In this document: positions 37,488 through 45,408 of the stretch, piece after piece
Layout of the letters: each line of letters begins with the position of its first letter
How positions within the stretch are numbered: position 1 is the first letter of the stretch
From: Alteripontixanthobacter sp.
GTDB lineage: Bacteria; Pseudomonadota; Alphaproteobacteria; Sphingomonadales; Sphingomonadaceae
Direction of reading: 5' to 3'
NCBI GenBank assembly: GCA_039968605.1
Contig: JBDVPM010000008.1
Coordinates: forward strand, 434,001 to 498,000
DNA length: 64,000 nucleotides
Position numbers and translations under genes: made by a program
Notes under the pieces: model-generated
Told to the model about the DNA's origin: nothing
What the model saw: the letters and a program-made list of their open reading frames with translations, nothing else
Database searches by the model: none

Positions 37488-37972
37488 TGGCGGCCCGCAT
37501 TCCGCCTGTACCGCGCCTGCTGGGCTGGGCAGGGGTGTCGCCCCAGGCCGCCGCGTGCCTGGCCGTCTATTTCGTAATGCCCGAATGGCGCGTGGCTGCG
37601 ATGGGTGCAGCGCTGGCCTATGCGGCGCTGATCTTCACGTTTCTCGGCGGGACATGGTGGGGCATGGCGGCCACCGCGCCTGCAGCCGAGGGGCGCGGGG
37701 CGCTTGGCTGGGTGTGGGTCGCAGCAATAGTGCCCAGCCTCGTTTCCTTTGCAGCGCTGGCAGCAGTAGTTTTCGGCGTCGCTCTTCCGGGTTTCGAACC
37801 GCTGGCATCTTCGCTGCTGGTGCTAGGCGGTATAATTGGCGCGAGCGCTCTGGTGGATAGCGCCTTATCGCCCGGCGGGCCGGTTGGCATAGCACCGCAA
37901 TGGTGGCCGCGTCTGCGTTGGCCGCTATCGCTGGCGCTCGGCAGCCTGACCATGGTTGCCGGGCTGGGCTAG
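37487..37972 (+). CDS. DUF3429 membrane protein
   Basis: 161 residues from the ATG at 37487 (GTG 37484 also possible). Four to five hydrophobic segments: LGWAGVSPQAAACLAVYFV, AALAYAALIFTFLGGTWWG, WVAAIVPSLVSFAALAAVV and WPLSLALGSLTMVAGLG. The FLGGTWWGM motif is the DUF3429 mark. Inner membrane protein of unknown function. It is coupled to the DUF427 gene by a one-base overlap. Confidence 0.83.
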   Translation: MAARIPPVPRLLGWAGVSPQAAACLAVYFVMPEWRVAAMGAALAYAALIFTFLGGTWWGMAATAPAAEGRGALGWVWVAAIVPSLVSFAALAAVVFGVALPGFEPLASSLLVLGGIIGASALVDSALSPGGPVGIAPQWWPRLRWPLSLALGSLTMVAGLG

Positions 37973-38071
37973 GGGGGCATCGGCGAAATTTCGGAACGAA
38001 ACGGGCGTTCGATCCGTTGTTGGCGGTGAAAGTGGCCAAATTGTGCCGCAATACCCCCGGAAGGAAAACCT

Positions 38072-38641
38072 ATGAAACGCCTCATCGCCCCACTTCTCGC
38101 CTCAGCCGCGCTCGCAATCGCAGGCTGCGCGGAAACCGCCGAAGAGCCCGTCGACACTGAAATGGCCGATACCATGGCGAACGATATGGCCGATACCGGC
38201 ACGATCGTGGAAGTCGCCCAAGGTAACAGCGATTTTTCGACGCTGGTATCCGCAGTGACCGCCGCCAATCTGGGTGAAACACTGTCGGGCGAAGGTCCGT
38301 TCACCGTGTTCGCGCCGACCAACGATGCATTCGCGAAAATTCCGGAAGCGACGCTTACGGATCTGACCACGAATGACACCGAAACGCTCGGCAATATCCT
38401 CACCTACCACGTCGTGTCGGGCAATGTGGATGCGGCGACGCTGATGCAGGCCATCACCGATGCCGGCGAAGGCGGCTATATGATCGAAACCGTCAATGGC
38501 GGCATGCTGACCGCAACGATGGATGGCGGGAATGTCATCTTGACCGACGCTGCAGGCGGAACCTCCACCGTGACGGCAACCGATGTCGCGGCCAGCAATG
38601 GCGTGATCCACGTGATCGATACCGTATTGATGCCCGCCTGA
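38072..38641 (+). CDS. Fasciclin (FAS1) domain lipoprotein
   Basis: 189 residues. Lipobox AIAGC after the signal peptide, then an acidic linker (VDTEMADTMANDMADTGTIV). One FAS1 domain (~48-187) has TVFAPTNDAFAKIP, ILTYHVVSGNVDA and SNGVIHVIDTVLMPA. FAS1 domains mediate adhesion and binding to surfaces or other proteins; in bacteria they are secreted or lipid-anchored. A strong hairpin terminator follows 24 bases after the stop. Confidence 0.92.
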   Translation: MKRLIAPLLASAALAIAGCAETAEEPVDTEMADTMANDMADTGTIVEVAQGNSDFSTLVSAVTAANLGETLSGEGPFTVFAPTNDAFAKIPEATLTDLTTNDTETLGNILTYHVVSGNVDAATLMQAITDAGEGGYMIETVNGGMLTATMDGGNVILTDAAGGTSTVTATDVAASNGVIHVIDTVLMPA

Positions 38642-38664
38642 TTTCAGGATCGAGCAGAATGACG

Positions 38665-38698
38665 AAAGGGGCGGTACCGCGAGGTGCCGCCCCTTTTT
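38665..38698 (+). terminator. Strong intrinsic terminator after the fasciclin gene
   Basis: GGGGCGGTACC (38668-38678) pairs with GGTGCCGCCCC (38683-38693) through a GCGA tetraloop, with one wobble, followed by TTTTT; flanking AAA extends the stem. The minus-strand Mpo1-like gene ends 19 bases beyond, so both strands may use it. Confidence 0.9.
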
Positions 38699-38716
38699 CG
38701 TTGGGGCTGCCAAAAA

Positions 38717-39064
38717 TCAGGCTTGGGTTTGTTCGACCCCAGCCTTGTCCAGCTCAGGGCCGAGCCTGCCGGTGATCCACATCCACCACATCTTGAAATC
38801 GGCCATCAGCGACCACAGCGGATAGGTGAAGGTCGCTGGTCGGTTCTTCTCGACCCCGAAATGGGCGATCCAGGCGAAGAAATATCCCGCCAACGGCAGC
38901 GCGGCAAACAGCAGCCAGCGCCCGGTCAACAAGGCGATGACGGCGAACAGTACGACCAGCGTCGTCCCGATATAATGCAACGCGCGGGTGCGCGGCTTGG
39001 AATGCTCACGCAGGTAGAACGGCCAGAACGCGGCGAAACTGGTATATTCGCGCGTTCCGGCCAT
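38717..39064 (-). CDS. Mpo1-like (DUF962) membrane protein
   Basis: 115 residues. [60 protein letters not shown] and [20 protein letters not shown] fit the YGL010w/Mpo1 family. In yeast this iron-dependent dioxygenase shortens 2-hydroxy fatty acids; sphingomonads make 2-hydroxy acids in their sphingolipids, so such a role is plausible but not shown. Two or three membrane helices. It lies just downstream of the S41 protease gene on the same strand. Confidence 0.87.
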   Translation of the reverse strand: MAGTREYTSFAAFWPFYLREHSKPRTRALHYIGTTLVVLFAVIALLTGRWLLFAALPLAGYFFAWIAHFGVEKNRPATFTYPLWSLMADFKMWWMWITGRLGPELDKAGVEQTQA

Positions 39065-39067
39065 GGC

Positions 39068-40558
39068 TCAATACAGTCCCGGTACTTCGCGCTGGACCAC
39101 GCTGGGCTGATCCGGCTGGAGCAATTCACGGCGCGAACGAACGCTCTGCGTGCCTTGAACGCCCGCTGCCCCGATAATCGGCGTGCAGGTGGGCGCCCCG
39201 CCGCGCAGGAATGCCAGTGCCTGGCTCAGCGACGCTTCGTTTGGATCGCCCAGCTGGTTGAAGATATCGTCTTGAGCTCGGCAAGTGACAGGGAAAACAG
39301 ACGCGAGGCCGGTGAAATATTCCCCTTGGCCATTCGCGTTTTCGGTCTTGAACGTAACCGCACGAATGCGGTCGTCGCATGCTTCCAGATCGAAGCCGAA
39401 CTGACCCACGGGCTTGCCGAAACTGTTCGACCCTACCAGTGCCATATCCGCCACGTAAGGCAGGAACGCGTTGGCGACCAGCTCGCTGGCAGAAGCGGTT
39501 CCGCCGCCTGAGATCACCGCGATCTTCATCGGGTCGATCTTGGGAATGCTGCGCGACGCGCCCAGATTTCCGGTGCTGGGGTTGAGCAGCCTCGTGCTGC
39601 TTTCGAACAGCTTGGTCTCGTTATTCTCAGACTTGCTTGGCCGCAGGACCGTCCGGCTGAATACCTGCCCGGTATTGTCGCCGCGCATCAGATCGCCCAG
39701 CACTTCGGCAATGCGGACCAGCCCGCCGCCATTATAGCGGAAGTCCAGCACGATCTCCGTAACACCCTGATCGCTGAAATTCTGGAAGATATCGATCAGC
39801 TCTTCATCGGCTGTGCCGACGATGAAGGTGCGCAAATTGAGATAGCCGACTTTCTTGCCAGCATCCTCGATAATCTCGGCGCCGTAGCGGTCCGAAATCG
39901 GATCGAGCGAAAACTCAGCCTTGGTCACCGAAACCTGGCTTTCGGTTCCGTCTACCTGACGGATGACAAACGTGCGTCGGACCCCGGGGTCCGACGCGCC
40001 CAAGCGGTTGATGATGCCCTGCGGTCCTTCGGAAGCCATGATGGCATTGACCGATTCCAAATTCGTTGCCGAAGTGCCGATCGAAATCAGCTCCACCCCG
40101 CGGTCGAAGCCGACCTGGAAGCCCGGTGCACTCTCGAATGCCTCCAGCACGAACACCCGGTTGCCCCCCGTATCGTAGCCCAGCCTGATGCCGAAGCCGG
40201 CGCTCGAACCGGTTCGGATCAGCTCGTTTTCTTCCTCGATCGAGGTGACGAAGGTGAACCCGCGATCCTTGTTCTGCGCCCGTGCCTCGGCAACCAGCGC
40301 GTCGAGGTAGGATTGCACGGAAGAATGATCCGATTTCTGGACCGTAGTATCGACCAGTTCGGGGAACAGATACCATTCATCGATTACCGCACGCGCGAAA
40401 TCCTGACGCTCGCTCAACGAACAAGCACTGGTTGTCGGTGTCGGTGTTGGAGTCGGCGTCGGTGCGCCGCTGATCGGCGGGGCGGAACTTCCACCCCCGC
40501 CGCACGCTGCAAGCGAACCCGCCAGAATAATCGAAAGAGTGGTGCGACCCAGTTGCAT
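39068..40558 (-). CDS. S41 family (C-terminal processing) peptidase, lipoprotein
   Basis: 496 residues. Lipobox SLAAC with Cys19, a glycine-serine patch and a short Pro-Thr repeat (~33-43) precede the body. Around residues 115-215 is a PDZ-like part (GFGIRLGYDTGGNRVFVLEA, GVELISIGTSA). The protease core follows with VGYLNLRTFIVGTADEELID and ISGGGTASASELVANAF, where Ser356 (or 358) is the likely nucleophile, and SFGKPVGQ with Lys382. It is exported and probably cleaves periplasmic proteins. Downstream on the same strand is the Mpo1-like gene. The substrate is unknown. Confidence 0.9.
   Translation of the reverse strand: MQLGRTTLSIILAGSLAACGGGGSSAPPISGAPTPTPTPTPTTSACSLSERQDFARAVIDEWYLFPELVDTTVQKSDHSSVQSYLDALVAEARAQNKDRGFTFVTSIEEENELIRTGSSAGFGIRLGYDTGGNRVFVLEAFESAPGFQVGFDRGVELISIGTSATNLESVNAIMASEGPQGIINRLGASDPGVRRTFVIRQVDGTESQVSVTKAEFSLDPISDRYGAEIIEDAGKKVGYLNLRTFIVGTADEELIDIFQNFSDQGVTEIVLDFRYNGGGLVRIAEVLGDLMRGDNTGQVFSRTVLRPSKSENNETKLFESSTRLLNPSTGNLGASRSIPKIDPMKIAVISGGGTASASELVANAFLPYVADMALVGSNSFGKPVGQFGFDLEACDDRIRAVTFKTENANGQGEYFTGLASVFPVTCRAQDDIFNQLGDPNEASLSQALAFLRGGAPTCTPIIGAAGVQGTQSVRSRRELLQPDQPSVVQREVPGLY
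40430..40462 (-). repeat. Pro-Thr codon tract in the S41 protease
   Basis: A short (CCNACN)n run encodes [10 protein letters not shown] at residues ~33-43 between the lipobox and the protease body. It acts as a flexible spacer; the DNA repeat may slip. Confidence 0.6.
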
Positions 40559-40786
40559 CTATCTAAAACTCCGCCCAAATTTCCCTGGCGCCCAACATAT
40601 AAGCGCGAGGTTGACTACGAAGACGATGCCGTGTGAACCAGCGATGAGCAAGGTCGATAATGGAATTCCTGCCAAGCGCGCTGCAATTGCCGGGGAAAAA
40701 CGTGCAAAAAACGGCGTCCGCCCTTCGCTTGATCCCGCGATTGGTTCAAACGAGCGGTGAATTGCTCGTCAGGAGAAAGCGAACCC

Positions 40787-41404
40787 ATGTCCGATACAGT
40801 GCCCGAATGGTTGGCAAGCGCGCTGAAAGGCGCAGGAGCGAATGGGAGCGGCGCACCCGGCGGGAAGGCTGGCGGATTGGCGATTGCTGCGCTGGCGGAT
40901 GAGCGCAAGCTGGGACGGGGCGGGTTCGCCTTGTCCAGCCCGGCATTTGCGGATGGGGGCCAACTGGACCCCTGCTTTACCGCTGATGAGGAAGACGCGG
41001 TGGCTCCACCGCTCGAATGGACAGCACCGCCGCCGGGCGCGCAAGAGCTGGCGCTGGTGGTCGAAGATATCGACGCGGGCGGCGATGAGCCGCGCTGCCA
41101 TTGGCTCGTCTGGGGCCTGGCCGGTCAGAAGGGCAAGTTGCTGGAGGGCGAGGTTCCGCCGCGCGTGGGCAAGAACGCCATCGGCAATTCGGAATGGCTC
41201 TTGCCGGATATTCCGCCGGGCAAGGGCGCCCATCGTTTCGCATTCCAGCTGTTTGCGTTGGAACTGCCGTTGACGTTGATGCCCGGTGCCTCGCGCGAGG
41301 ATTTGCTTGCGCAAATGCGCGGAAACGTAATGGCGGCCGCTTTGCTGACCGCGACGTATGAAGGTTACGAAGAAGAAGATTGGGGCGAGGGGGAGGACGA
41401 TTGA
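40787..41404 (+). CDS. YbhB/YbcL family (PEBP-like) protein
   Basis: 205 residues from ATG 40787, preceded by AGGAGAAAG. LSSPAFADGGQLDPCFTADE and APPLEWTAPPPGAQELALVV, then DIDAGGDEPRCHWLVWGL and ALELPL-type segments are characteristic of phosphatidylethanolamine-binding-like proteins (Raf kinase inhibitor family in name only). Compared with E. coli YbhB it has an extra N-terminal ~40 residues. It probably binds a small anion or lipid headgroup. Cytosolic; no signal peptide. Confidence 0.9.
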   Translation: MSDTVPEWLASALKGAGANGSGAPGGKAGGLAIAALADERKLGRGGFALSSPAFADGGQLDPCFTADEEDAVAPPLEWTAPPPGAQELALVVEDIDAGGDEPRCHWLVWGLAGQKGKLLEGEVPPRVGKNAIGNSEWLLPDIPPGKGAHRFAFQLFALELPLTLMPGASREDLLAQMRGNVMAAALLTATYEGYEEEDWGEGEDD

Positions 41405-41477
41405 CGCCCGCAGCGGCGCTTTTGTCAACTCTCCGGCCCATGTGCTAACGAAACAACACTAGAAAGGAACCCGAAAT

Positions 41478-41729
41478 ATGGCTGGCAAGAACAATGCATT
41501 GCAGAAACCCGTGACCGTTTCTCCCGAGCTGGAGGAAGTGGTCGGCAAGGGTCCGATGACGCGTGCCCAGGTCACTTCTAAAGTGTGGGATTACATCAAG
41601 AAGCATGACCTTCAGGACAGCAAGGACAAGCGCCAGATTAACCCGGACGGCAAGCTGGGTGCAGTGATCGGCAAGGACCAGATCTCGATGTTCAAGATGA
41701 CGGCTGCGGTTTCCAAGCACCTCAGCTAG
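41478..41729 (+). CDS. SWIB/MDM2 domain protein
   Basis: 83 residues. The fold is KNNALQKPVTVSPELEEVVG, KGPMTRAQVTSKVWDYIKKH, DLQDSKDKRQINPDGKLGAV and DQISMFKMTAAVSKHLS, a complete SWIB domain with little else. Chlamydial and proteobacterial free-standing SWIB proteins are linked to DNA topology or chromatin; here the role is unknown. The end overlaps the convergent DoxX gene by 8 bases. Confidence 0.93.
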   Translation: MAGKNNALQKPVTVSPELEEVVGKGPMTRAQVTSKVWDYIKKHDLQDSKDKRQINPDGKLGAVIGKDQISMFKMTAAVSKHLS

Positions 41730-42132
41730 GATGTTCTCGGCGGCGTAGCGGCCAGTCCGTTACGCCGCCGGACCATAGTGCCAGCCAGATGATTATCGGC
41801 TGCGCAACCATACGCGGCGCATGATAGGCCATCGAAGGGCCACTCAGTGTGCCATCGAGATACATCATCATATGATTGATATTGGCCGGCCAGACGCACA
41901 ATGCGTAGAGCGCCAGCCCGATACCGGCAGCCTGGCGTAACCTTACTGAAACGGGCTGGACAAGGCCGACCGCCCCCAGCAATTCTGCAATCCCGGTCAG
42001 CCAGACGACTTCTTCATGCGCCGGTACCATGGCCGGCATGATAAGCATAAATCCATCCGGTGCGGCGAGATGGAAATAGCCCGCAACCGCATAGAACAGC
42101 GCCAACAGCCAACGTATACCGGCTCGGATCAT
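41722..42132 (-). CDS. DoxX-like membrane protein
   Basis: 136 residues with four membrane helices (RWLLALFYAVAGYFHLAAPD, VVWLTGIAELLGAVGLV, AAGIGLALYALCVWPANINH and IIIWLALWSGGVTDWPL). AGYFHL and GIAELLGAVGL are DoxX family traits. Members in other bacteria couple with thiol or oxidoreductase functions; nothing nearby indicates that here. It is translationally coupled to the DUF3253 gene (ATGA overlap). Confidence 0.85.
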   Translation of the reverse strand: MIRAGIRWLLALFYAVAGYFHLAAPDGFMLIMPAMVPAHEEVVWLTGIAELLGAVGLVQPVSVRLRQAAGIGLALYALCVWPANINHMMMYLDGTLSGPSMAYHAPRMVAQPIIIWLALWSGGVTDWPLRRREHPS

Positions 42133-42446
42133 TGCTCGGTCCCCTCGATACGGTAGGGGCCGCTGCGCTGTGCCAGCCGCTCTCCCTTCCAGCTCAGCTG
42201 TATAGATTGCGCGGCGAGCAATGCATCAACCGCATCGTGGATGCGAGACATCTGCGCGCGCCAGTCGCCATCGGTCCCGGCGACCAGCCGCGCGGCCTCG
42301 CTCGGGCAGATCGTCCTGCCCGGGCCGCGTAGGGCCAGCAATTGGCGGATGGCTGCTTGCGGATCGGGTATCGGGCTGCTCCATTTGCCAGCGCGTCGGC
42401 TTGCGCTAATCAGATGAGCATTACCGCATTTTCGGGAGTTTCGCAT
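42129..42446 (-). CDS. DUF3253 protein (start uncertain)
   Basis: About 105 residues when started at ATG 42446. RRAGKWSSPIPDPQAAIRQL, GPGRTICPSEAARLVAG, WRAQMSRIHDAVDALLAAQ and QRSGPYRIEG match the winged-helix-like DUF3253 family (~85 residues). The ATG is shared as CATG with the opposite-strand dipeptidase start, which is improbable for both; the true start may be a later non-ATG codon. It is coupled to the DoxX gene by 4 bases. Confidence 0.75.
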   Translation of the reverse strand: MRNSRKCGNAHLISASRRAGKWSSPIPDPQAAIRQLLALRGPGRTICPSEAARLVAGTDGDWRAQMSRIHDAVDALLAAQSIQLSWKGERLAQRSGPYRIEGTEQ

Positions 42447-43707
42447 GATCCGTTTCGCCGCCGCCACCAGCTTGATACTTGCCGCCTCCACTCCGGCAAC
42501 GGCGCAGACGCCGGAGGAAACCGCGCAGGCCGCACTGGACAATGCGCCGGTGTGGGATGGCCATAATGACGTTCCCATCCAGCTGCGCGGCCGGTTCGGC
42601 AATGTCATCGGCGATTTCGATTTCGAGGATACCAGTGCCACCGGTCCGGAGCATTCCGAAGGGCGGACCATGCATACCGACCTGGCGCGGCTGGCGCAGG
42701 GGCAGGTTGGGGCGCAGTTCTGGTCGGTCTATGTCAGTGCCGCGCTGAGCGAACCCGAAGCGGTGCAGGCGACCATCGAACAGATCGACGTGACCAAGCG
42801 GCTAATCGCACGCTATCCACAAAGGCTGGGTCTGTCGCTGACGGCACGCGATGTCGAACGGCAGGTCGCCGACGGCCGGATTGCCGGGATGCTGGGGATC
42901 GAAGGCGGCCATTCCATCGGATCGAGCCTGGCGGTGCTGCGGCAAATGTATGCCATCGGGGCGCGTTACATGACCCTGACCCATTCGAAGAACACGCCCT
43001 GGGCGGATTCGGCCACCGATACGCCGGAACATGACGGGCTGACCGATTTCGGCAAGGATCTGGTGCGCGAGATGAATCGCATCGGGATGCTGGTCGATCT
43101 GAGCCATGTCAGCGAGAAAACCATGCATGATGCGCTGGATATCGCCCGCGCGCCGGTGATTTTCAGCCATTCCGGAGCGCGCGCGATCAATGGCCATGCG
43201 CGCAACGTGCCCGATAGCGTGCTGTCCCGGCTGGCGAGAAATGGCGGTATCGTGATGGTGGTCGCGCTGCCCGGGTTCCTGAACGAGGATGCGCGGCAAT
43301 GGTATGCGAACCGCCAGGCGCAAAAGGCTCGGTTGGAAGCGCTGTGGCAGGGGCAACCGGACGAAGTCGAAAGGCGGCTGGAGGCGTGGGACGAGGCCAA
43401 CCCGCTTCCGCTCGCCAGCATTTCCGACATGGCCGACCATATCGACCATATCCGCGAACAGGCAGGCACCGCAAATATCGGGATCGGCGGCGACTACGAC
43501 GGGATGAGCACCGGGCCGGTCGGCATGGAAGATGTTACCGGTTATCCGGCGCTGTTCACGGAACTGGCGAGGCGCGGCTATTCGCAAGCCGATCTGGAAG
43601 CGATTTCCTTCGGCAATATGATGCGCGTGATGCGCGCGGCAGAGGCGATTTCAGCGCAGATGGACGATGTTCCGCCCTTCGAATATCCGGCGGGCGAACA
43701 GCGTTGA
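42445..43707 (+). CDS. Membrane dipeptidase (peptidase M19) family
   Basis: 420 residues with a signal peptide (MIRFAAATSLILAASTPATA) and GGGAG-like GGGAGT just upstream. The renal-dipeptidase motifs are VWDGHNDVPIQLR (His-x-Asp), MLGIEGGHSIGSSLAVLRQM with a metal-bridging Glu, GARYMTLTHSKNTPWADSAT, VDLSHVSEKTMHDA, VIFSHSGARAINGHARN and IGIGGDYDGM. It hydrolyses dipeptides with a two-zinc site and is likely periplasmic. Full length. The start codon overlaps the divergent DUF3253 start. Confidence 0.94.
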   Translation: MIRFAAATSLILAASTPATAQTPEETAQAALDNAPVWDGHNDVPIQLRGRFGNVIGDFDFEDTSATGPEHSEGRTMHTDLARLAQGQVGAQFWSVYVSAALSEPEAVQATIEQIDVTKRLIARYPQRLGLSLTARDVERQVADGRIAGMLGIEGGHSIGSSLAVLRQMYAIGARYMTLTHSKNTPWADSATDTPEHDGLTDFGKDLVREMNRIGMLVDLSHVSEKTMHDALDIARAPVIFSHSGARAINGHARNVPDSVLSRLARNGGIVMVVALPGFLNEDARQWYANRQAQKARLEALWQGQPDEVERRLEAWDEANPLPLASISDMADHIDHIREQAGTANIGIGGDYDGMSTGPVGMEDVTGYPALFTELARRGYSQADLEAISFGNMMRVMRAAEAISAQMDDVPPFEYPAGEQR

Positions 43708-43731
43708 GCGACTAAGTTTCCCAATACTGCC

Positions 43732-43965
43732 TCAATCCTTTTCCCAGGCCGACAATTCGCTCCCACGCTTGAGAACCTTGTCGCCGTCTTCCTGTTTGAT
43801 CAGATAGGCTGGATTATCCTCGTCGCCTTTCTTCGTGACTTCGCTACCCTGCAGGGTGCGCGTCACTTCGCGTTCGAAGCGCTCTTCGATCTGGCCTTTG
43901 CCTTCGCCATTGCCCCAGTTCCATTTGACGTATTGGTTGGACTGGTAGCTGTTCGAATTGCTCAT
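43732..43965 (-). CDS. DUF2945 (hypervirulence-associated TUDOR-like) protein
   Basis: 77 residues from ATG 43965. YQSNQYVKWNWGNGEGKGQI, EERFEREVTRTLQGSEVTKK and DNPAYLIKQEDGDKVLKRGS, then ELSAWEKD, fit the DUF2945 family exactly. In other bacteria it lies in stress clusters; function unknown. It starts one base after the stop of the 105-residue membrane protein, so the two are co-transcribed. Confidence 0.9.
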   Translation of the reverse strand: MSNSNSYQSNQYVKWNWGNGEGKGQIEERFEREVTRTLQGSEVTKKGDEDNPAYLIKQEDGDKVLKRGSELSAWEKD

Positions 43966-43966
43966 T

Positions 43967-44284
43967 TTATTCCTCGGTGTCGTTTGCCACCGTGTCCAAC
44001 GAGCTATCCGTAGCATCGGTTCCAGCGCCATCGATCTCGTCGAGGCGGTCGCCAACCAGGCCGTCGGTATCGTCGCCATCGTCTTCCATGGCTTCGATGT
44101 TGCCTGTCATCGTGGCCTCTTCCTCGCGGTCGCCCTGAAATGCAGCACCGGTCATCCAGATTGCCGAGAGCAGGATGATCGCCAGCAGCGTGCCGACAAT
44201 CAGTACCCAGCGCACGACGCCTTCCTTTGAGCCCCCGCTGGCTTCGGTGGTGTCCACGTGAACTTCATCGCCTTCTTTATGCAT
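43967..44284 (-). CDS. Small single-pass membrane protein with an acidic C-terminal tail
   Basis: 105 residues. The N-terminus is soluble (MHKEGDEVHVDTTEASGGSK), the one helix is GVVRWVLIVGTLLAIILLSA, and ~55 residues follow that are rich in Asp and Glu (EAMEDDGDDTDGLVGDRLDE). I do not recognise a family with certainty. The layout resembles short stress-associated membrane proteins of sphingomonads. It precedes the DUF2945 gene by one base. Confidence 0.6.
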   Translation of the reverse strand: MHKEGDEVHVDTTEASGGSKEGVVRWVLIVGTLLAIILLSAIWMTGAAFQGDREEEATMTGNIEAMEDDGDDTDGLVGDRLDEIDGAGTDATDSSLDTVANDTEE

Positions 44285-44388
44285 GGCGTTTCCCCGTCAT
44301 TTGTTAAAGCTGTTGCCGACCCTACGGCCCTGCACCAATTGTGTTCCTTATGAGCGCGCCAGTCAATCGCGGGCTTCGAACCCCGATT

Positions 44389-45228
44389 CTACTCGCGCAG
44401 CAGCTCGTTGATCCCGGTTTTGGAGCGGGTTTGCGCATCCACCGTCTTGACGATCACCGCGCAATACAGGCTGGGGCCGGGGGTGCCATCGGGCAGCGGC
44501 TTGCCCGGCAAAGCGCCCGGAACCACTACCGCATAGGGCGGTACCTGTCCGCGGTGGACCTGCCCGGTCGCGCGGTCGACGATCTTGGTGGAGGCGCCGA
44601 GATAAACTCCCATAGACAGCACCGCGCCTTCCCCGACGCGGACCCCTTCGGCAACCTCGCTGCGCGCACCGATAAATGCGCCATCCTCGATAATCACCGG
44701 ATCGGCCTGCAACGGCTCCAGCACGCCGCCGATCCCGGCACCGCCGGAGATGTGGACATTCTTGCCGATCTGGGCACAACTGCCGACGGTGGCCCAGGTA
44801 TCGACCATTGTGCCTTCACCGACATAGGCGCCGATATTTACGAAGCTGGGCATCAGCACCACGCCGCGGGCAATGTGGCTGCCCTGGCGGGCCACCGCAC
44901 CCGGAACCACTCGGAAGCCGGCGTCGCGAAAGCGGTTCTCGCCCCAGTCGGCGAATTTTGAAGGCACCTTGTCGAATCCCGGCGCGCCCGCCGAGCCATG
45001 CTCTATCAGCGTGTTGTCGTTCAGCCGGAAGGAGAGCAGCACGGCTTTCTTCAGCCATTGGTTGACCTGCCATCCGCCATTGCCATCCGGCTGGGCCACG
45101 CGCGCCTCGCCGCTGTCGAGCATCGCGAGCACCGCCTCCACATGGCCGCGAAGTTCGCTGCTGGCGGGGGTCACTTCGGCACGGTCTTCCCATGCCTGAT
45201 CGATAGCGGTTTGTAGCTGGGCACTCAT
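44389..45228 (-). CDS. dapD: 2,3,4,5-tetrahydropyridine-2,6-dicarboxylate N-succinyltransferase
   Basis: 279 residues from ATG 45228 ([20 protein letters not shown]). The left-handed beta-helix is evident: [60 protein letters not shown] and [20 protein letters not shown]. Succinyl-CoA is used to make N-succinyl-2-amino-6-ketopimelate, a step of lysine and diaminopimelate synthesis. Length is standard. It is divergent from the S8 peptidase gene; dapE or dapC are not adjacent. Confidence 0.97.
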   Translation of the reverse strand: MSAQLQTAIDQAWEDRAEVTPASSELRGHVEAVLAMLDSGEARVAQPDGNGGWQVNQWLKKAVLLSFRLNDNTLIEHGSAGAPGFDKVPSKFADWGENRFRDAGFRVVPGAVARQGSHIARGVVLMPSFVNIGAYVGEGTMVDTWATVGSCAQIGKNVHISGGAGIGGVLEPLQADPVIIEDGAFIGARSEVAEGVRVGEGAVLSMGVYLGASTKIVDRATGQVHRGQVPPYAVVVPGALPGKPLPDGTPGPSLYCAVIVKTVDAQTRSKTGINELLRE

Positions 45229-45408
45229 GCGCAATTGCTCCTGCTGACGGCTGCCGGACTGGCGCCGTGCCTTGGCGCTCGCTGCTAACCAAGGCTGGGC
45301 GAACGGGCAAGCGCCGCGCCTTGCACAATAGACATCGCGTCCGCTTCCGTTCAGGAATTGGTTATTGCGGCAATGTTAGCGCAGGTGCCAAAGGAATGGT
45401 CTAATTTC

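Noticed and set aside
44360-44395. A T-arm-like TTCGAA with flanking complementary bases next to the dapD stop
   Set aside because: No anticodon or D-arm can be drawn around it, and the stem is one base short. Not a tRNA; at most a chance hairpin.
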